From assembly GCA_945957365.1 (NCBI GenBank), contig CAMFKI010000033.1, forward strand, positions 1 to 37,722: a DNA stretch of 37,722 nucleotides, given 5' to 3'. This DNA is from an uncultured Alphaproteobacteria bacterium. Its GTDB lineage: Bacteria > Pseudomonadota > Alphaproteobacteria > Rhizobiales > Aestuariivirgaceae. The stretch's first letter is position 1. Each line of letters opens with the position of its first letter. A program made the position numbers and the translations under genes. Below the pieces are notes generated by a model, which worked only from the letters and a program-made list of their open reading frames with translations, was not told where the DNA came from and did no database searches. Positions 16,093 to 23,407 of the stretch are shown piece after piece.

Positions 16093-17052
16093 ATGGCACA
16101 GAACAGGGATCGCAACTGGCAGGACCGCGACCAGCAGCAAGGCGGCTGGCAGGGCGGCGAGGATTTCGGACAGGGTGAACAGGGCCAGCATCGCGGTTTC
16201 GAGGAATCGCAGGGCCGCTGGAATGACGAGCGCGAACAATTCGGCTCGGGCCAGCAGCAGGGCGGCCAATGGAACCGCATGGGCCGCTACAGCGAGGAAG
16301 GCTGGCAGGGCGGCGGCCAGGGCCGCTTCGCTCAGGGCGGCAACACGCGCATGGACCGTGACTTCAACCAGCCCTCGCGGGCACGCGGCAGCTTCGGCCA
16401 GAACGACCAGGACATGAACCGGTCCCATTCGGGCGAATCGGGTTCGAGCGGCTGGCGCAGCGGTTCGGGCTATGGCTCGGGTTGGGGAGGTTACGGCCAG
16501 GGCAGCTCCCGATATGGCGCCGGCGGCGGCTCGGGCTCCGGCGGCTATGGTTCGGGATATGGCTCCGGCGGCTATGGCGGATCGTCGTCCTATGGCCAGC
16601 AGGGCCAGCAGCGCGGCTTCCTGGACCGCGCCACCGACGAGGTCTCCTCGTGGTTCGGCGACGATGACGCGCGCCGCCGCCGCGAGATGGACGAACACCG
16701 CGGCCGCGGGCCCAAGGGCTATACCCGCTCCGACGAGCGCATCCGCGAGGACGTGAACGACCGCCTCACCGATGACGGCTGGCTCGATGCCTCCGACATC
16801 GAGGTCGAGGTGTCGGGCAGCGAGGTGACGCTCACCGGCCAGGTCAACAGCCGCGCGGAAAAGCGCCGCGCCGAAGACATCGCCGACGGCATCTCGGGCG
16901 TGAAGCACGTGCAGAACAACCTGCGCGTCAAGGATCGCACCGCCATGTCCGGACAGCCGTCGGCCAGCGGCACCGGGGCCATCGCCACTTCGGGCTCGAC
17001 GGCCAGCGGCAGCTCGTCGCCAAGCTCCGGCTCCGCCGGCACCAAGCCGTAA
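16093..17052 (+). CDS. BON-domain protein with long disordered Gly/Gln/Ser region
   Basis: A 319-residue protein. Residues 1 to about 175 are low-complexity and probably disordered, first Q/G/W/R-rich (NWQDRDQQQGGWQGGEDFG) then repeats of SGYGSG type. A conserved S-W-F-G-D segment (VSSWFGDDDARRRREMDEHR) follows, then RGPKGYTRSDERIREDV, which opens a BON domain (about residues 215-278) ending DGISGVKHVQNNLRV. A Ser/Gly/Thr tail closes it. BON domains bind membranes or other envelope components in proteins such as OsmY; no signal peptide is visible here. AAGGA lies 7 bases before the ATG. The EcfG-like promoter upstream suggests induction in general stress. Exact role unknown. Confidence 0.85.
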   Translation: MAQNRDRNWQDRDQQQGGWQGGEDFGQGEQGQHRGFEESQGRWNDEREQFGSGQQQGGQWNRMGRYSEEGWQGGGQGRFAQGGNTRMDRDFNQPSRARGSFGQNDQDMNRSHSGESGSSGWRSGSGYGSGWGGYGQGSSRYGAGGGSGSGGYGSGYGSGGYGGSSSYGQQGQQRGFLDRATDEVSSWFGDDDARRRREMDEHRGRGPKGYTRSDERIREDVNDRLTDDGWLDASDIEVEVSGSEVTLTGQVNSRAEKRRAEDIADGISGVKHVQNNLRVKDRTAMSGQPSASGTGAIATSGSTASGSSSPSSGSAGTKP

Positions 17053-17063
17053 CAAACAGCAGG

Positions 17064-17087
17064 CGCGGGAGCGGCGACGCTCCCGCG
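17064..17087. terminator. Hairpin between convergent BON and receiver genes
   Basis: A 9-bp perfect stem (CGCGGGAGC / GCTCCCGCG) with a 6-base loop sits between two convergent stop codons 39 bases apart. It could terminate both directions; neither side has a long T-run. Confidence 0.6.
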
Positions 17088-17091
17088 GCCA

Positions 17092-17475
17092 TTATGCCGT
17101 GTTGCGGCGGAGCTGGGCGGCGCTCATGGCGCTGGCCAGGCCGCGCGCCAGCTTTTCCTGGGTATAGGGCTTGTCGATCACCGTGACGGGAACCCCGCTC
17201 GCCAGGCGAACCTCGCCATAGCCCGTTGCGAACAGCATCGGCACGCCGCGCCCGGCGAGTGCCTCGGCCACCGGATCGATCCGTTCGCCGCGCACGTTGA
17301 CGTCCAGCACCGCGCCGTCGATGTCCTCGGAACGCGCCAGTGCCAGCGCCTGCTCGATGGTGGCCGCCGGTCCCACCACGGTGCTGCCGAGCTCCGACAG
17401 CATGTCCTCCACCATCACCGCGATGAGGGCTTCGTCCTCCACCACGAGAATGCGCTTTCCCTTCAGCCAAGGCAT
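17092..17475 (-). CDS. Single-domain response regulator of the FATGY type
   Basis: A 127-residue stand-alone receiver. Acidic pocket E13-D14 in ILVVEDE, phosphoacceptor D58 in AVLDVNV, T84 and K102 in VIDKPY are all present. Strand 4 reads PMLFATGYGE (residues 79-88), matching the PFxFATGY motif described for receivers that work with HWE kinases, as in Sinorhizobium Sma0114. No output domain follows, so it must act through protein contacts or as a phosphate sink. Its start overlaps the kinase gene's end by 13 bases, so kinase and receiver are cotranscribed and the kinase is its probable partner. Confidence 0.9.
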   Translation of the reverse strand: MPWLKGKRILVVEDEALIAVMVEDMLSELGSTVVGPAATIEQALALARSEDIDGAVLDVNVRGERIDPVAEALAGRGVPMLFATGYGEVRLASGVPVTVIDKPYTQEKLARGLASAMSAAQLRRNTA

Positions 17476-19034
17476 GCGTGCCCTCCCGGATCCGATATCG
17501 GCATTTCGATGGAACAGACCACACCGGCGGGCTCGAAGGCAAGTTCAACCCTGCCGTCGAGGTCTCGTGCCAGGGTGCGTTCGAGCATCAGCGAGCCGAA
17601 GCCGCGGCGCCGCGGCCTGACAACGGGCGGCCCGCCCCTCTCGCGCCATTCGATGTGCAGCTTGCCGTGGCCCTCGAGGTATCGCCACATAAGCTCCACC
17701 TTGCCCTCGTCATTCGACAGGGCGCCGTATTTGAGGGTGTTGGTGAACAGCTCGTGCAGCGCGAGCGCGATGGCCAGCGCGGCATGCGGGGTCAGCCGCA
17801 CAGGGGGTCCGCCCGCCGTGATGCGCGCGCGGTTGGCGCCGGCGAGCTGCAGCGTATCGTGCACCAGCTGGGCCAGCGACGTGGTCTCCCAGTGCGAGCG
17901 CGTGAGCAGGTCATGTGCGGTGGCGAGCGCCAGCAGCCGGCCCTCGAAGGCGCGGCGCGCGCGTTCGTCGGTCTTGCGGAAGGTCTGGTGCGCCAGGCCC
18001 TGCACCACGGCCAGCGTGTTCTTCACGCGGTGGTTCAGTTCCGCCAGCAGCAGTTCGCGCTGGGCATCGGCGCGTTCGCGTTCGGTGATGTCAGTGTTGA
18101 CGCCGGTGAGGCCGAGGAAATGCCCGTCCGCGCCGAAGCGCGGATGGGCAACCGTCTCCAGCGTGCGAAAGGCGCCCTCGGCATTGCGATAGCGCCCGGT
18201 GACGCGCACCGTCTCGCGGCGCTGCAAGGCTCCGCCCATCGCCGCCATCACCTGCTCGATGTCCTCGGGATGCATGGACGTGCGCCAGTCGAAACGGCTG
18301 AGGTCGGCGTCCTCGACGTTCCAGAACCGGCGCAGCATCTGGTTCAGGTGCAGGCAGCGCCCTTCGGCGTCGCACATCCAGATCATCACCGGCGCATGTT
18401 CGGCCATCAGCCGGAAGCGCTGCTCGGATTCCTGCAGTTCGCCCAGCGCGGCGAGCCGCGCGCGCTCGGCGGTGGCGCGTTCGAGGCTGAAACCGAGCTG
18501 CCGCGCGATCGTCACCGCCAGTGCCCGGCAGGGCTCGTCGAAGGACCGCACGTCGCGGTGATAGGCCATGAACTTGCCGATCACCCGCCCCTGCGACGTG
18601 AGCGGAATGAAGGCGAGGCTGCGGATGTCCTCGGCAACGACCGTCTGCTTCACCAGCTCGCTTTCTTGCGTCGCGAGAATGTCGGACACGAAGATCGGCG
18701 GCGGATCATGCGTGCCGGGAGTCCACGGCGTGTGGCCGTCGAGGGTCTTGCGATAATGCTCCGACAAGCCACGCCAGGCCACGAAGCGCATCACGCCATC
18801 GGCATCGAACAGCAGGATCGAACACTTGTCGCAACCCAGCCCCTCGCTGATCGAATCGAGCGCCGCTGCCAGCACCGCCTCCATGCCGTTGGCGCGGTAG
18901 AGCCGGTCGGTCAGGCGATAGAGCGTTTCGAGCGGCGCGGCGGTGTCGTCGGATGCCGATGAAGAGGTCGCGGAATCGCGCTTGCGTGGCGGAACCTTTT
19001 CCGCCTCGTTCTGCGTTGTCCTCGCAACCAGCAT
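17463..19034 (-). CDS. HWE-family sensor histidine kinase (GAF-PAS)
   Basis: A 523-residue soluble kinase. A GAF domain covers about residues 30-185 (CDKCSILLFDADGVMRFVAW to the LGFSLERA helix) and a PAS/PAC module about 205-320 (MAEHAPVMIWMCDAEGRCL; GLTGVNTDITERE). The HWE catalytic region follows: phosphoacceptor H335 in AELNHRVKNTLAVVQ, N box LHELFTNTLKYGALS, and the W-x-E of IEWRERGG that gives the family its name. No membrane helix is present, so the signal is cytosolic; the paired cysteines in GLGCDKCS could matter for sensing, but that is inference. The start at 19034 has GGAAG 6-10 bases upstream; longer in-frame readings run antisense into the divergent gene. The last 13 bases overlap its receiver gene. 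Confidence 0.9.
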   Translation of the reverse strand: MLVARTTQNEAEKVPPRKRDSATSSSASDDTAAPLETLYRLTDRLYRANGMEAVLAAALDSISEGLGCDKCSILLFDADGVMRFVAWRGLSEHYRKTLDGHTPWTPGTHDPPPIFVSDILATQESELVKQTVVAEDIRSLAFIPLTSQGRVIGKFMAYHRDVRSFDEPCRALAVTIARQLGFSLERATAERARLAALGELQESEQRFRLMAEHAPVMIWMCDAEGRCLHLNQMLRRFWNVEDADLSRFDWRTSMHPEDIEQVMAAMGGALQRRETVRVTGRYRNAEGAFRTLETVAHPRFGADGHFLGLTGVNTDITERERADAQRELLLAELNHRVKNTLAVVQGLAHQTFRKTDERARRAFEGRLLALATAHDLLTRSHWETTSLAQLVHDTLQLAGANRARITAGGPPVRLTPHAALAIALALHELFTNTLKYGALSNDEGKVELMWRYLEGHGKLHIEWRERGGPPVVRPRRRGFGSLMLERTLARDLDGRVELAFEPAGVVCSIEMPISDPGGHACLG

Positions 19035-19142
19035 CTGCACTTCCGTCCCTGCAACCTGGCGGGTAGGAAGGTGTCCACACGCTTCCTCGCCCGCCAGCAA
19101 ACGCTCGGGCGGCAGGAAGGTTCCTTTGGAGGGGCAGTGCCG

Positions 19143-19475
19143 ATGCCGAATTTTCCCAAACCCGGGCCGATGCAACTGATGCGTTTCTTCCTGCCGCTGC
19201 AGGACAATGCCGGCCAAGCCTTTCCGGCGGAAATGTACAGCGCGATCGAAACCGAGCTTTCCGGCCGCTTCGGCGGCGTCACCGCGCATCTGCAGTCGCC
19301 CGCCAGCGGCTCATGGCGGCATGGCGGCGAGCTTCACGCCGACGACGTGGTGATCTTCGAGGTCCTGCTGGACCAGGCCGACATGGACTGGTGGCGTGGC
19401 TTCCGGGTGCGGCTGGAGCGCGATTTCCGGCAGGCTCGCGTCCTGCTCATGCTGCAGCCGGTGGAGATCGTCTGA
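19143..19475 (+). CDS. Conserved small hypothetical protein
   Basis: A 110-residue soluble protein with no recognised catalytic motif. MQLMRFFLPLQDNAGQAFP opens a compact alpha/beta pattern, with a conserved-looking ERFGGVTAHLQSPA-like strand (here GRFGGVTAHLQSPA) and DDVVIFEVL later. Similar short proteins occur in many proteobacteria without assigned function. GGAGG lies 10 bases before the ATG. It diverges from the HWE kinase across a 108-base gap. A GGAAC-N18-CGTT sequence at 18991-19017, inside the kinase reading frame, points towards it and could be a stress promoter, with spacing a little long. Confidence 0.7.
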   Translation: MPNFPKPGPMQLMRFFLPLQDNAGQAFPAEMYSAIETELSGRFGGVTAHLQSPASGSWRHGGELHADDVVIFEVLLDQADMDWWRGFRVRLERDFRQARVLLMLQPVEIV

Positions 19476-19476
19476 G

Positions 19477-19629
19477 CTAGAACTTGACCCCGGTGCCCAG
19501 CGTCGCCGTGGCGCCAGCCCCCCGGTTGCTGCCGGCGGCATCGACATTGGCACTGGTCGAGGCGCAGCCGCCCAGTGTCGCAATCAGGATGGCCGCCGCA
19601 GCGGCCCGGAACAGTATTGTCTTCGCCAT
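19477..19629 (-). CDS. 50-residue putative lipoprotein coupled to matB
   Basis: A short frame from ATG at 19629 to TAG at 19477. It encodes a charged N-terminus (MAKTILFR), an alanine/isoleucine-rich hydrophobic helix, and a lipobox LGGC with the cysteine at residue 22 followed by AS. The mature part is only 29 residues, Gly/Ala/Ser/Thr-rich, ending TLGTGVKF. Ser at +2/+3 without Asp predicts outer-membrane sorting. The ATG directly abuts the TGA of the malonyl-CoA synthetase gene, with GAGG about 7 bases upstream, so translation is probably coupled. The function is unknown. The complete signal sequence in so short a frame makes chance unlikely, but expression is unproven. Confidence 0.65.
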   Translation of the reverse strand: MAKTILFRAAAAAILIATLGGCASTSANVDAAGSNRGAGATATLGTGVKF

Positions 19630-21123
19630 TCAACCCTCACCGAAGCAGGCCGCATAACGCCTGCGCAGCTCGGCCTTCTGAACCTTGCCCATGGCGTTGC
19701 GCGGCAACTCACTTACCTCGAAAATGCGCTTGGGAACTTTGAACCTTGCGAGCGAACTTGACAAGCCTGCGATGATCTCGGCCTCGCTCGGCAATGGGCC
19801 GCGCGCCACAACCACGGCGACGACTCCCTCGCCGAAATCGGGGTGCGGCACCCCGATGACCGCGCTCTCGCCCACACCCGGCATGGCGTCGAGCACGTCC
19901 TCGACTTCCTTGGGGTAGACGTTGAAGCCGCCCGAGATGATCAGGTCCTTGGCCCGGCCGACGATGGTGACGCGGCCCGTGGCGTCGATGGTGCCGACAT
20001 CGCCGGTGATGAACCAGTGGTCTGCGGTGAAGTCCTCGCGCGTCTTCTCCGGCATGCGCCAGTAGCCCTTGAAGACATTGGGACCCTTGACCTCGATGAC
20101 GCCCGGCTGCTCGCCCCTGATGCGCACCGCGACATCGGGCAGTGCAAATCCCACCGTGCCCGGCAGGCGTTCGCCGTCATAGGGGTTCGAGGTGATCATG
20201 CCGGTTTCGGTCATGCCATAGCGTTCGAGGATGGCATGCCCGGTGCGGGCGGCGAAGTCCCGGTGCGTCTCCGCCAGCAGCGGTGCGGAGCCGGAGATGA
20301 ACAAGCGCATCTTGCGCGCCGTGTCCCTGGAGAAGGCCGGTTCGGAGAGCAGGCGCGTGTAGAAGGTGGGCACCCCCATCATCAGAGTGGCGCCGGGCAG
20401 GGCGGCGATGATCGCCGCCGCGTCGAACCGGTTGAACCACAGCATCGTCGCGGCGGAGAGGAACGCGGTGTTCAGCGCCACGTAGAGCCCGTGCACGTGG
20501 AAGATGGGCAGGGCATGGAGCAGCGTGTCGTCCGGGCTTATGCGCCAGAGTTCAACCAGTGTCGCAGCATTGGACGCCAGGTTGCCATGGCTGATCATCG
20601 CGCCCTTGGATCGGCCGGTGGTGCCCGATGTGTAGAGCAGGCCGGCCAGATCGTCCGCGTTGCGCGCCGCGGTCTCGTGCCGCTCGTCCATGCTCGCGGC
20701 CATGGCGGCGAGCGAGCCCGCACCGCCGGCGTCGAGATTGACGACCGCAAAGACGCCGTGCCTGTCGGCCAGGGCGCGCATCTCCGCCTGGCGGGCGGGA
20801 TCGCAGACGATCAGCTTCGGCTGCGCATCCGCGACGAAGTAGGATACCTCGGCCGCGGTGTAGCCGGTGTTGAGCGGCTGGTAGACGGCCCCCGCCTTCA
20901 TCACCGCGAGGTAGAGCAGCACGTTGGCGATGGATTTCTCCACCTGCACCGTCACCCGGTCGCCGGGCTCCACGCCCAGCGCGTTCAGGGCGTTGGCATA
21001 GCGCGCCGCGCCGCGCGCGAGGTCAGCGAAGGTTAGCGCGGTGCCGTCGCCGCAGCGGATCGCCACGCGCGCCGCGTTGGCTTCGAACACGCGCTCGAAG
21101 CGCGCATAGAGGTTGCCGCTCAT
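19630..21123 (-). CDS. matB: Malonyl-CoA synthetase (MatB-like acyl-CoA ligase)
   Basis: A 497-residue adenylate-forming ligase that activates malonate, and often methylmalonate, with CoA and ATP. Visible are VQVEKSIANVLLYLAVMKAG with PLNTGYT, the P-loop YTSGTTGRSKGAM, YGMTETGM, the hinge GRAKDLIISGGFNVYPKEVE and the catalytic lysine in NAMGKVQK, all in MatB-like form. Length equals rhizobial MatB. It is the third gene of a minus-strand operon. Its ATG overlaps the aminotransferase stop by four bases (ATGA), and a micro-lipoprotein frame starts right at its stop. With the dehydrogenase and aminotransferase it may process malonate semialdehyde. Another short-chain dicarboxylate is possible as substrate. 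Confidence 0.85.
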   Translation of the reverse strand: MSGNLYARFERVFEANAARVAIRCGDGTALTFADLARGAARYANALNALGVEPGDRVTVQVEKSIANVLLYLAVMKAGAVYQPLNTGYTAAEVSYFVADAQPKLIVCDPARQAEMRALADRHGVFAVVNLDAGGAGSLAAMAASMDERHETAARNADDLAGLLYTSGTTGRSKGAMISHGNLASNAATLVELWRISPDDTLLHALPIFHVHGLYVALNTAFLSAATMLWFNRFDAAAIIAALPGATLMMGVPTFYTRLLSEPAFSRDTARKMRLFISGSAPLLAETHRDFAARTGHAILERYGMTETGMITSNPYDGERLPGTVGFALPDVAVRIRGEQPGVIEVKGPNVFKGYWRMPEKTREDFTADHWFITGDVGTIDATGRVTIVGRAKDLIISGGFNVYPKEVEDVLDAMPGVGESAVIGVPHPDFGEGVVAVVVARGPLPSEAEIIAGLSSSLARFKVPKRIFEVSELPRNAMGKVQKAELRRRYAACFGEG

Positions 21124-22289
21124 GCCTCGAGGAAGGCCTTCATGCGCTTCAGCGCCTCGGCGAGGTCGGCCTCGCTCGCGGCATAGGACAACCGCATGTA
21201 GCCCTTGCCGTTCTGGCCGAAGCTTTCGCCGAAGATCAGCGCCACATAGGCCTTGTCCAGCAGTTCGCGCGCCAGATCGCGCGACTGCCAGCCGGTGCCG
21301 GTGATGTTGGGGAAGGCATAGAAGGCGCCGCCGGGCACGCGGCAGGTGACACCCCTGATGTCATTGAGCCCCTTCACCACCATGTCGCGGCGCTTCTGGA
21401 AGCTCTGGCGGAAGCCCTCGATCTCGTCCATCGGGCCGGTGATCGCCGCAAGTCCGCCCATCTGGGTGGCAACGCTGGTGCAGGAGTGGTCGACCGTGAT
21501 CAGCTTCTTCACGTATTCGATCAGGTGCTTCGGCCAGATTCCGAAACCCAGCCGCCAGCCGGTCATCGCAAATGTCTTCGACCAGCCGTCGAGGATGATG
21601 GTGCGGTCGCGGAGTTCCGGAAAATTGAGGAAGCTCACGAAGTCGACGCCGTCATAGACCTGGTGGCTGTAGATCTCGTCCGACAGGATGGCGACGTTGG
21701 GATGCTTGGCCAGCCCATGCGCCAGCCTGGTGATCTCCGCGCGCGACACCACGCCGCCCGTGGGGTTGGCCGGCGAGTTGATGATGATGAGCCGCGTGGC
21801 GGGGGTGATGAGGGAGAGCACTTCCTCAGCATCGAAGCCGAAGTCCTTCTCCTCGCGGATCGGGTAGGGCACCGGCGTCGCCCCGCTCGAGCGCACCGCA
21901 TCGCGATAGGGTGGGAAGCCCGGATCGGGATAGAGGATTTCGGCACCCGGTCCGCCGAACATCTGGCAGGCGAAATAGAAGGTCACCTTGCCGCCGGGCA
22001 CGATGACGATCTCCTCCCCGGTGATCGGCGCGTTGAAGCGCCTGCCCACATATTGCGCCACGGCGTCACGCAGCACCGGCAGGCCCTGCGGGCTCGTATA
22101 GCCGTGGGGCCCGTCGCGCACCGCCTTCTCGGCGGCTTCCAGGATGTGCTTCGGCGGCTGGAAGTCGGGCTGGCCTATTCCCAGATTGATCACCGGGTGG
22201 CCCTTGGCGCGGAGCGCATTGGCGCGGTCCATCACGGTGAAGGCGGTTTCTTCCTCGATCGCCGCCACGGCAGGATTGATTTTCAGCAT
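21120..22289 (-). CDS. Class I PLP-dependent aminotransferase
   Basis: A 389-residue fold-type I aminotransferase. Features in order are NLGIGQPDFQPP, GYTSPQGLPVLRDAVA, the NSPANPTGG loop, SDEIYSHQVY and the PLP lysine K238 in GWSKTFAMTGWRLG, with a C-terminal arginine region YMRLSYAAS. It resembles the aspartate/aromatic aminotransferase I-gamma group. Substrate is not set by sequence. Context with a beta-hydroxyacid dehydrogenase and MatB suggests an amino donor giving a short semialdehyde or oxoacid, for example beta-alanine. Its start overlaps the upstream dehydrogenase stop by one base and its stop overlaps the MatB start by four, so all three are coupled. Confidence 0.88.
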   Translation of the reverse strand: MLKINPAVAAIEEETAFTVMDRANALRAKGHPVINLGIGQPDFQPPKHILEAAEKAVRDGPHGYTSPQGLPVLRDAVAQYVGRRFNAPITGEEIVIVPGGKVTFYFACQMFGGPGAEILYPDPGFPPYRDAVRSSGATPVPYPIREEKDFGFDAEEVLSLITPATRLIIINSPANPTGGVVSRAEITRLAHGLAKHPNVAILSDEIYSHQVYDGVDFVSFLNFPELRDRTIILDGWSKTFAMTGWRLGFGIWPKHLIEYVKKLITVDHSCTSVATQMGGLAAITGPMDEIEGFRQSFQKRRDMVVKGLNDIRGVTCRVPGGAFYAFPNITGTGWQSRDLARELLDKAYVALIFGESFGQNGKGYMRLSYAASEADLAEALKRMKAFLEA

Positions 22290-23152
22290 CAGCTCACATC
22301 ATCGATTGCGGGGTCTAGCAGGTGGCTGACATTGCGTCCGCCGTGCCCTGTTTCTACGGCGCGGGCGAAGACCTCCGCAACGGAATCCGTCAGCATCGAA
22401 TTGCAACCCAGCTCCCCGGCAAGCTCCGCGTAATAGCCGATGTCCTTGGCCGCGTTCGCAAGTGCGAAACGATAACCGTCGAAATCGCCCTTCAGCGCCG
22501 GCTCCACCATCTTGCGCAGCACGCCGGAATTGCCCGAGCCGTTGAGCATCACCTCATAGAGGTCCTGCCAGTCGATCGTGGCCCGGCGCGCCGCCCCGAA
22601 GGCCTCCGCCACAAGTGCCACCATGCCGGTGACGAGATAGTTGGAAATGAGCTTCGCGGTGTGCCCGGAACCGGGCGGCCCGAAATGCCGGATCGTCGTG
22701 GCAAAGCAGCCGAGCAGGGGTGAGATTTGTGCGAAGGTCTCGGGCGTTGCGCCGCACAGCACGCCCAGCTCCGCCTTCTCCGCCTGCTCCGGCCCGCCGG
22801 TGAGCGGAATGTCGGCGTAGGCCACGCCGATGGCCGCCAGCTCATGCGCGAGCTTCTTCGTGGCGGTGGGTGCGGAGGTCCCGGCATCCATGATGATCTG
22901 GCCGGCCCGCAGGTTCGGCTTCAGCTGCCGGATCGTGTCTTCCACGACTTTCGATGTCGTGACGCAGAGCAGGATGACCTCGGCCGCGGCGACCTCCGCC
23001 AGCGTCTTCGCCTCATGCGCGCCCCTGGCCACGAGATCGTCGACCGGCACGCGGTTGCGGTGGGCGATGACGCTCACCCCGTGGCCAGCCTTTAGCAGGT
23101 TGGCAGCCATGCCATGGCCCATCATCCCCGCCCCGATCAGCCCGACATGCAT
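22289..23152 (-). CDS. Beta-hydroxyacid dehydrogenase (3-hydroxyisobutyrate dehydrogenase family)
   Basis: A 287-residue NAD(P)-dependent dehydrogenase. It shows the Rossmann motif GLIGAGMMGHGMAANLLKAGH, the substrate loop DIPLTGGPEQAEKAELGVL, which replaces the commoner D-A-P-V-S-G-G, and the catalytic lysine K167 in GSGHTAKLISNYL. HRN after the second strand in place of an acidic residue suggests preference for NADP. Family members oxidise 3-hydroxyisobutyrate, 3-hydroxypropionate or D-glycerate or reduce tartronate or succinate semialdehyde. It is the first gene of the operon with the aminotransferase and MatB, facing away from an aldehyde dehydrogenase gene. This fits a malonate-semialdehyde role, which remains inference. 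Confidence 0.85.
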   Translation of the reverse strand: MHVGLIGAGMMGHGMAANLLKAGHGVSVIAHRNRVPVDDLVARGAHEAKTLAEVAAAEVILLCVTTSKVVEDTIRQLKPNLRAGQIIMDAGTSAPTATKKLAHELAAIGVAYADIPLTGGPEQAEKAELGVLCGATPETFAQISPLLGCFATTIRHFGPPGSGHTAKLISNYLVTGMVALVAEAFGAARRATIDWQDLYEVMLNGSGNSGVLRKMVEPALKGDFDGYRFALANAAKDIGYYAELAGELGCNSMLTDSVAEVFARAVETGHGGRNVSHLLDPAIDDVS

Positions 23153-23171
23153 GCTTGCCTCCTCAAAACGT

Positions 23172-23322
23172 CTTCTCCCGCTCCTTCAGCGGGAGAAGAA
23201 GGGACCCGTTGCGCCAGCAACGGGGAGATGAGGGGAGGCCATGTCCTATGCGTCCACATTGGCCTCCCCTCACCTCCCCCAACTGCGTTGGGGCCCCTTC
23301 CTCTCCCGCTGCGCGGGAGAGG
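23172..23322. repeat. Composite palindromic element, diverged copy A3
   Basis: A 151-base intergenic element with four hairpins in mirror order: TTCTCCCGCT/AGCGGGAGAA, CCGTTGC/GCAACGG, then CCCCAAC/GTTGGGG and CTCTCCCGC/GCGGGAGAG. The inner arms GGGGAGGCC and GGCCTCCCC are also inverted. The architecture matches the elements at 28923 and 37570 though the sequence has drifted. It fills most of the divergent gap between the dehydrogenase and aldehyde dehydrogenase genes, so promoters there are squeezed to its edges. Confidence 0.75.
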
Positions 23323-23407
23323 ACGATAACACCCGACATGCCTGCTTGCCTCAATTGCCCCGCATCCCTATGTTCCGCCCCAAAATCAACGGAGTTCGGG
23401 GATCATC

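Noticed and set aside
19035..19289. Upstream extension of the HWE kinase frame
   Set aside because: It reads through the divergent gene at 19143, lacks domain similarity, and the ATG at 19034 has a proper ribosome site.
23172..23322. CRISPR array
   Set aside because: The repeated hairpins differ from one another, lie in mirror order and have no regular spacers or cas genes.
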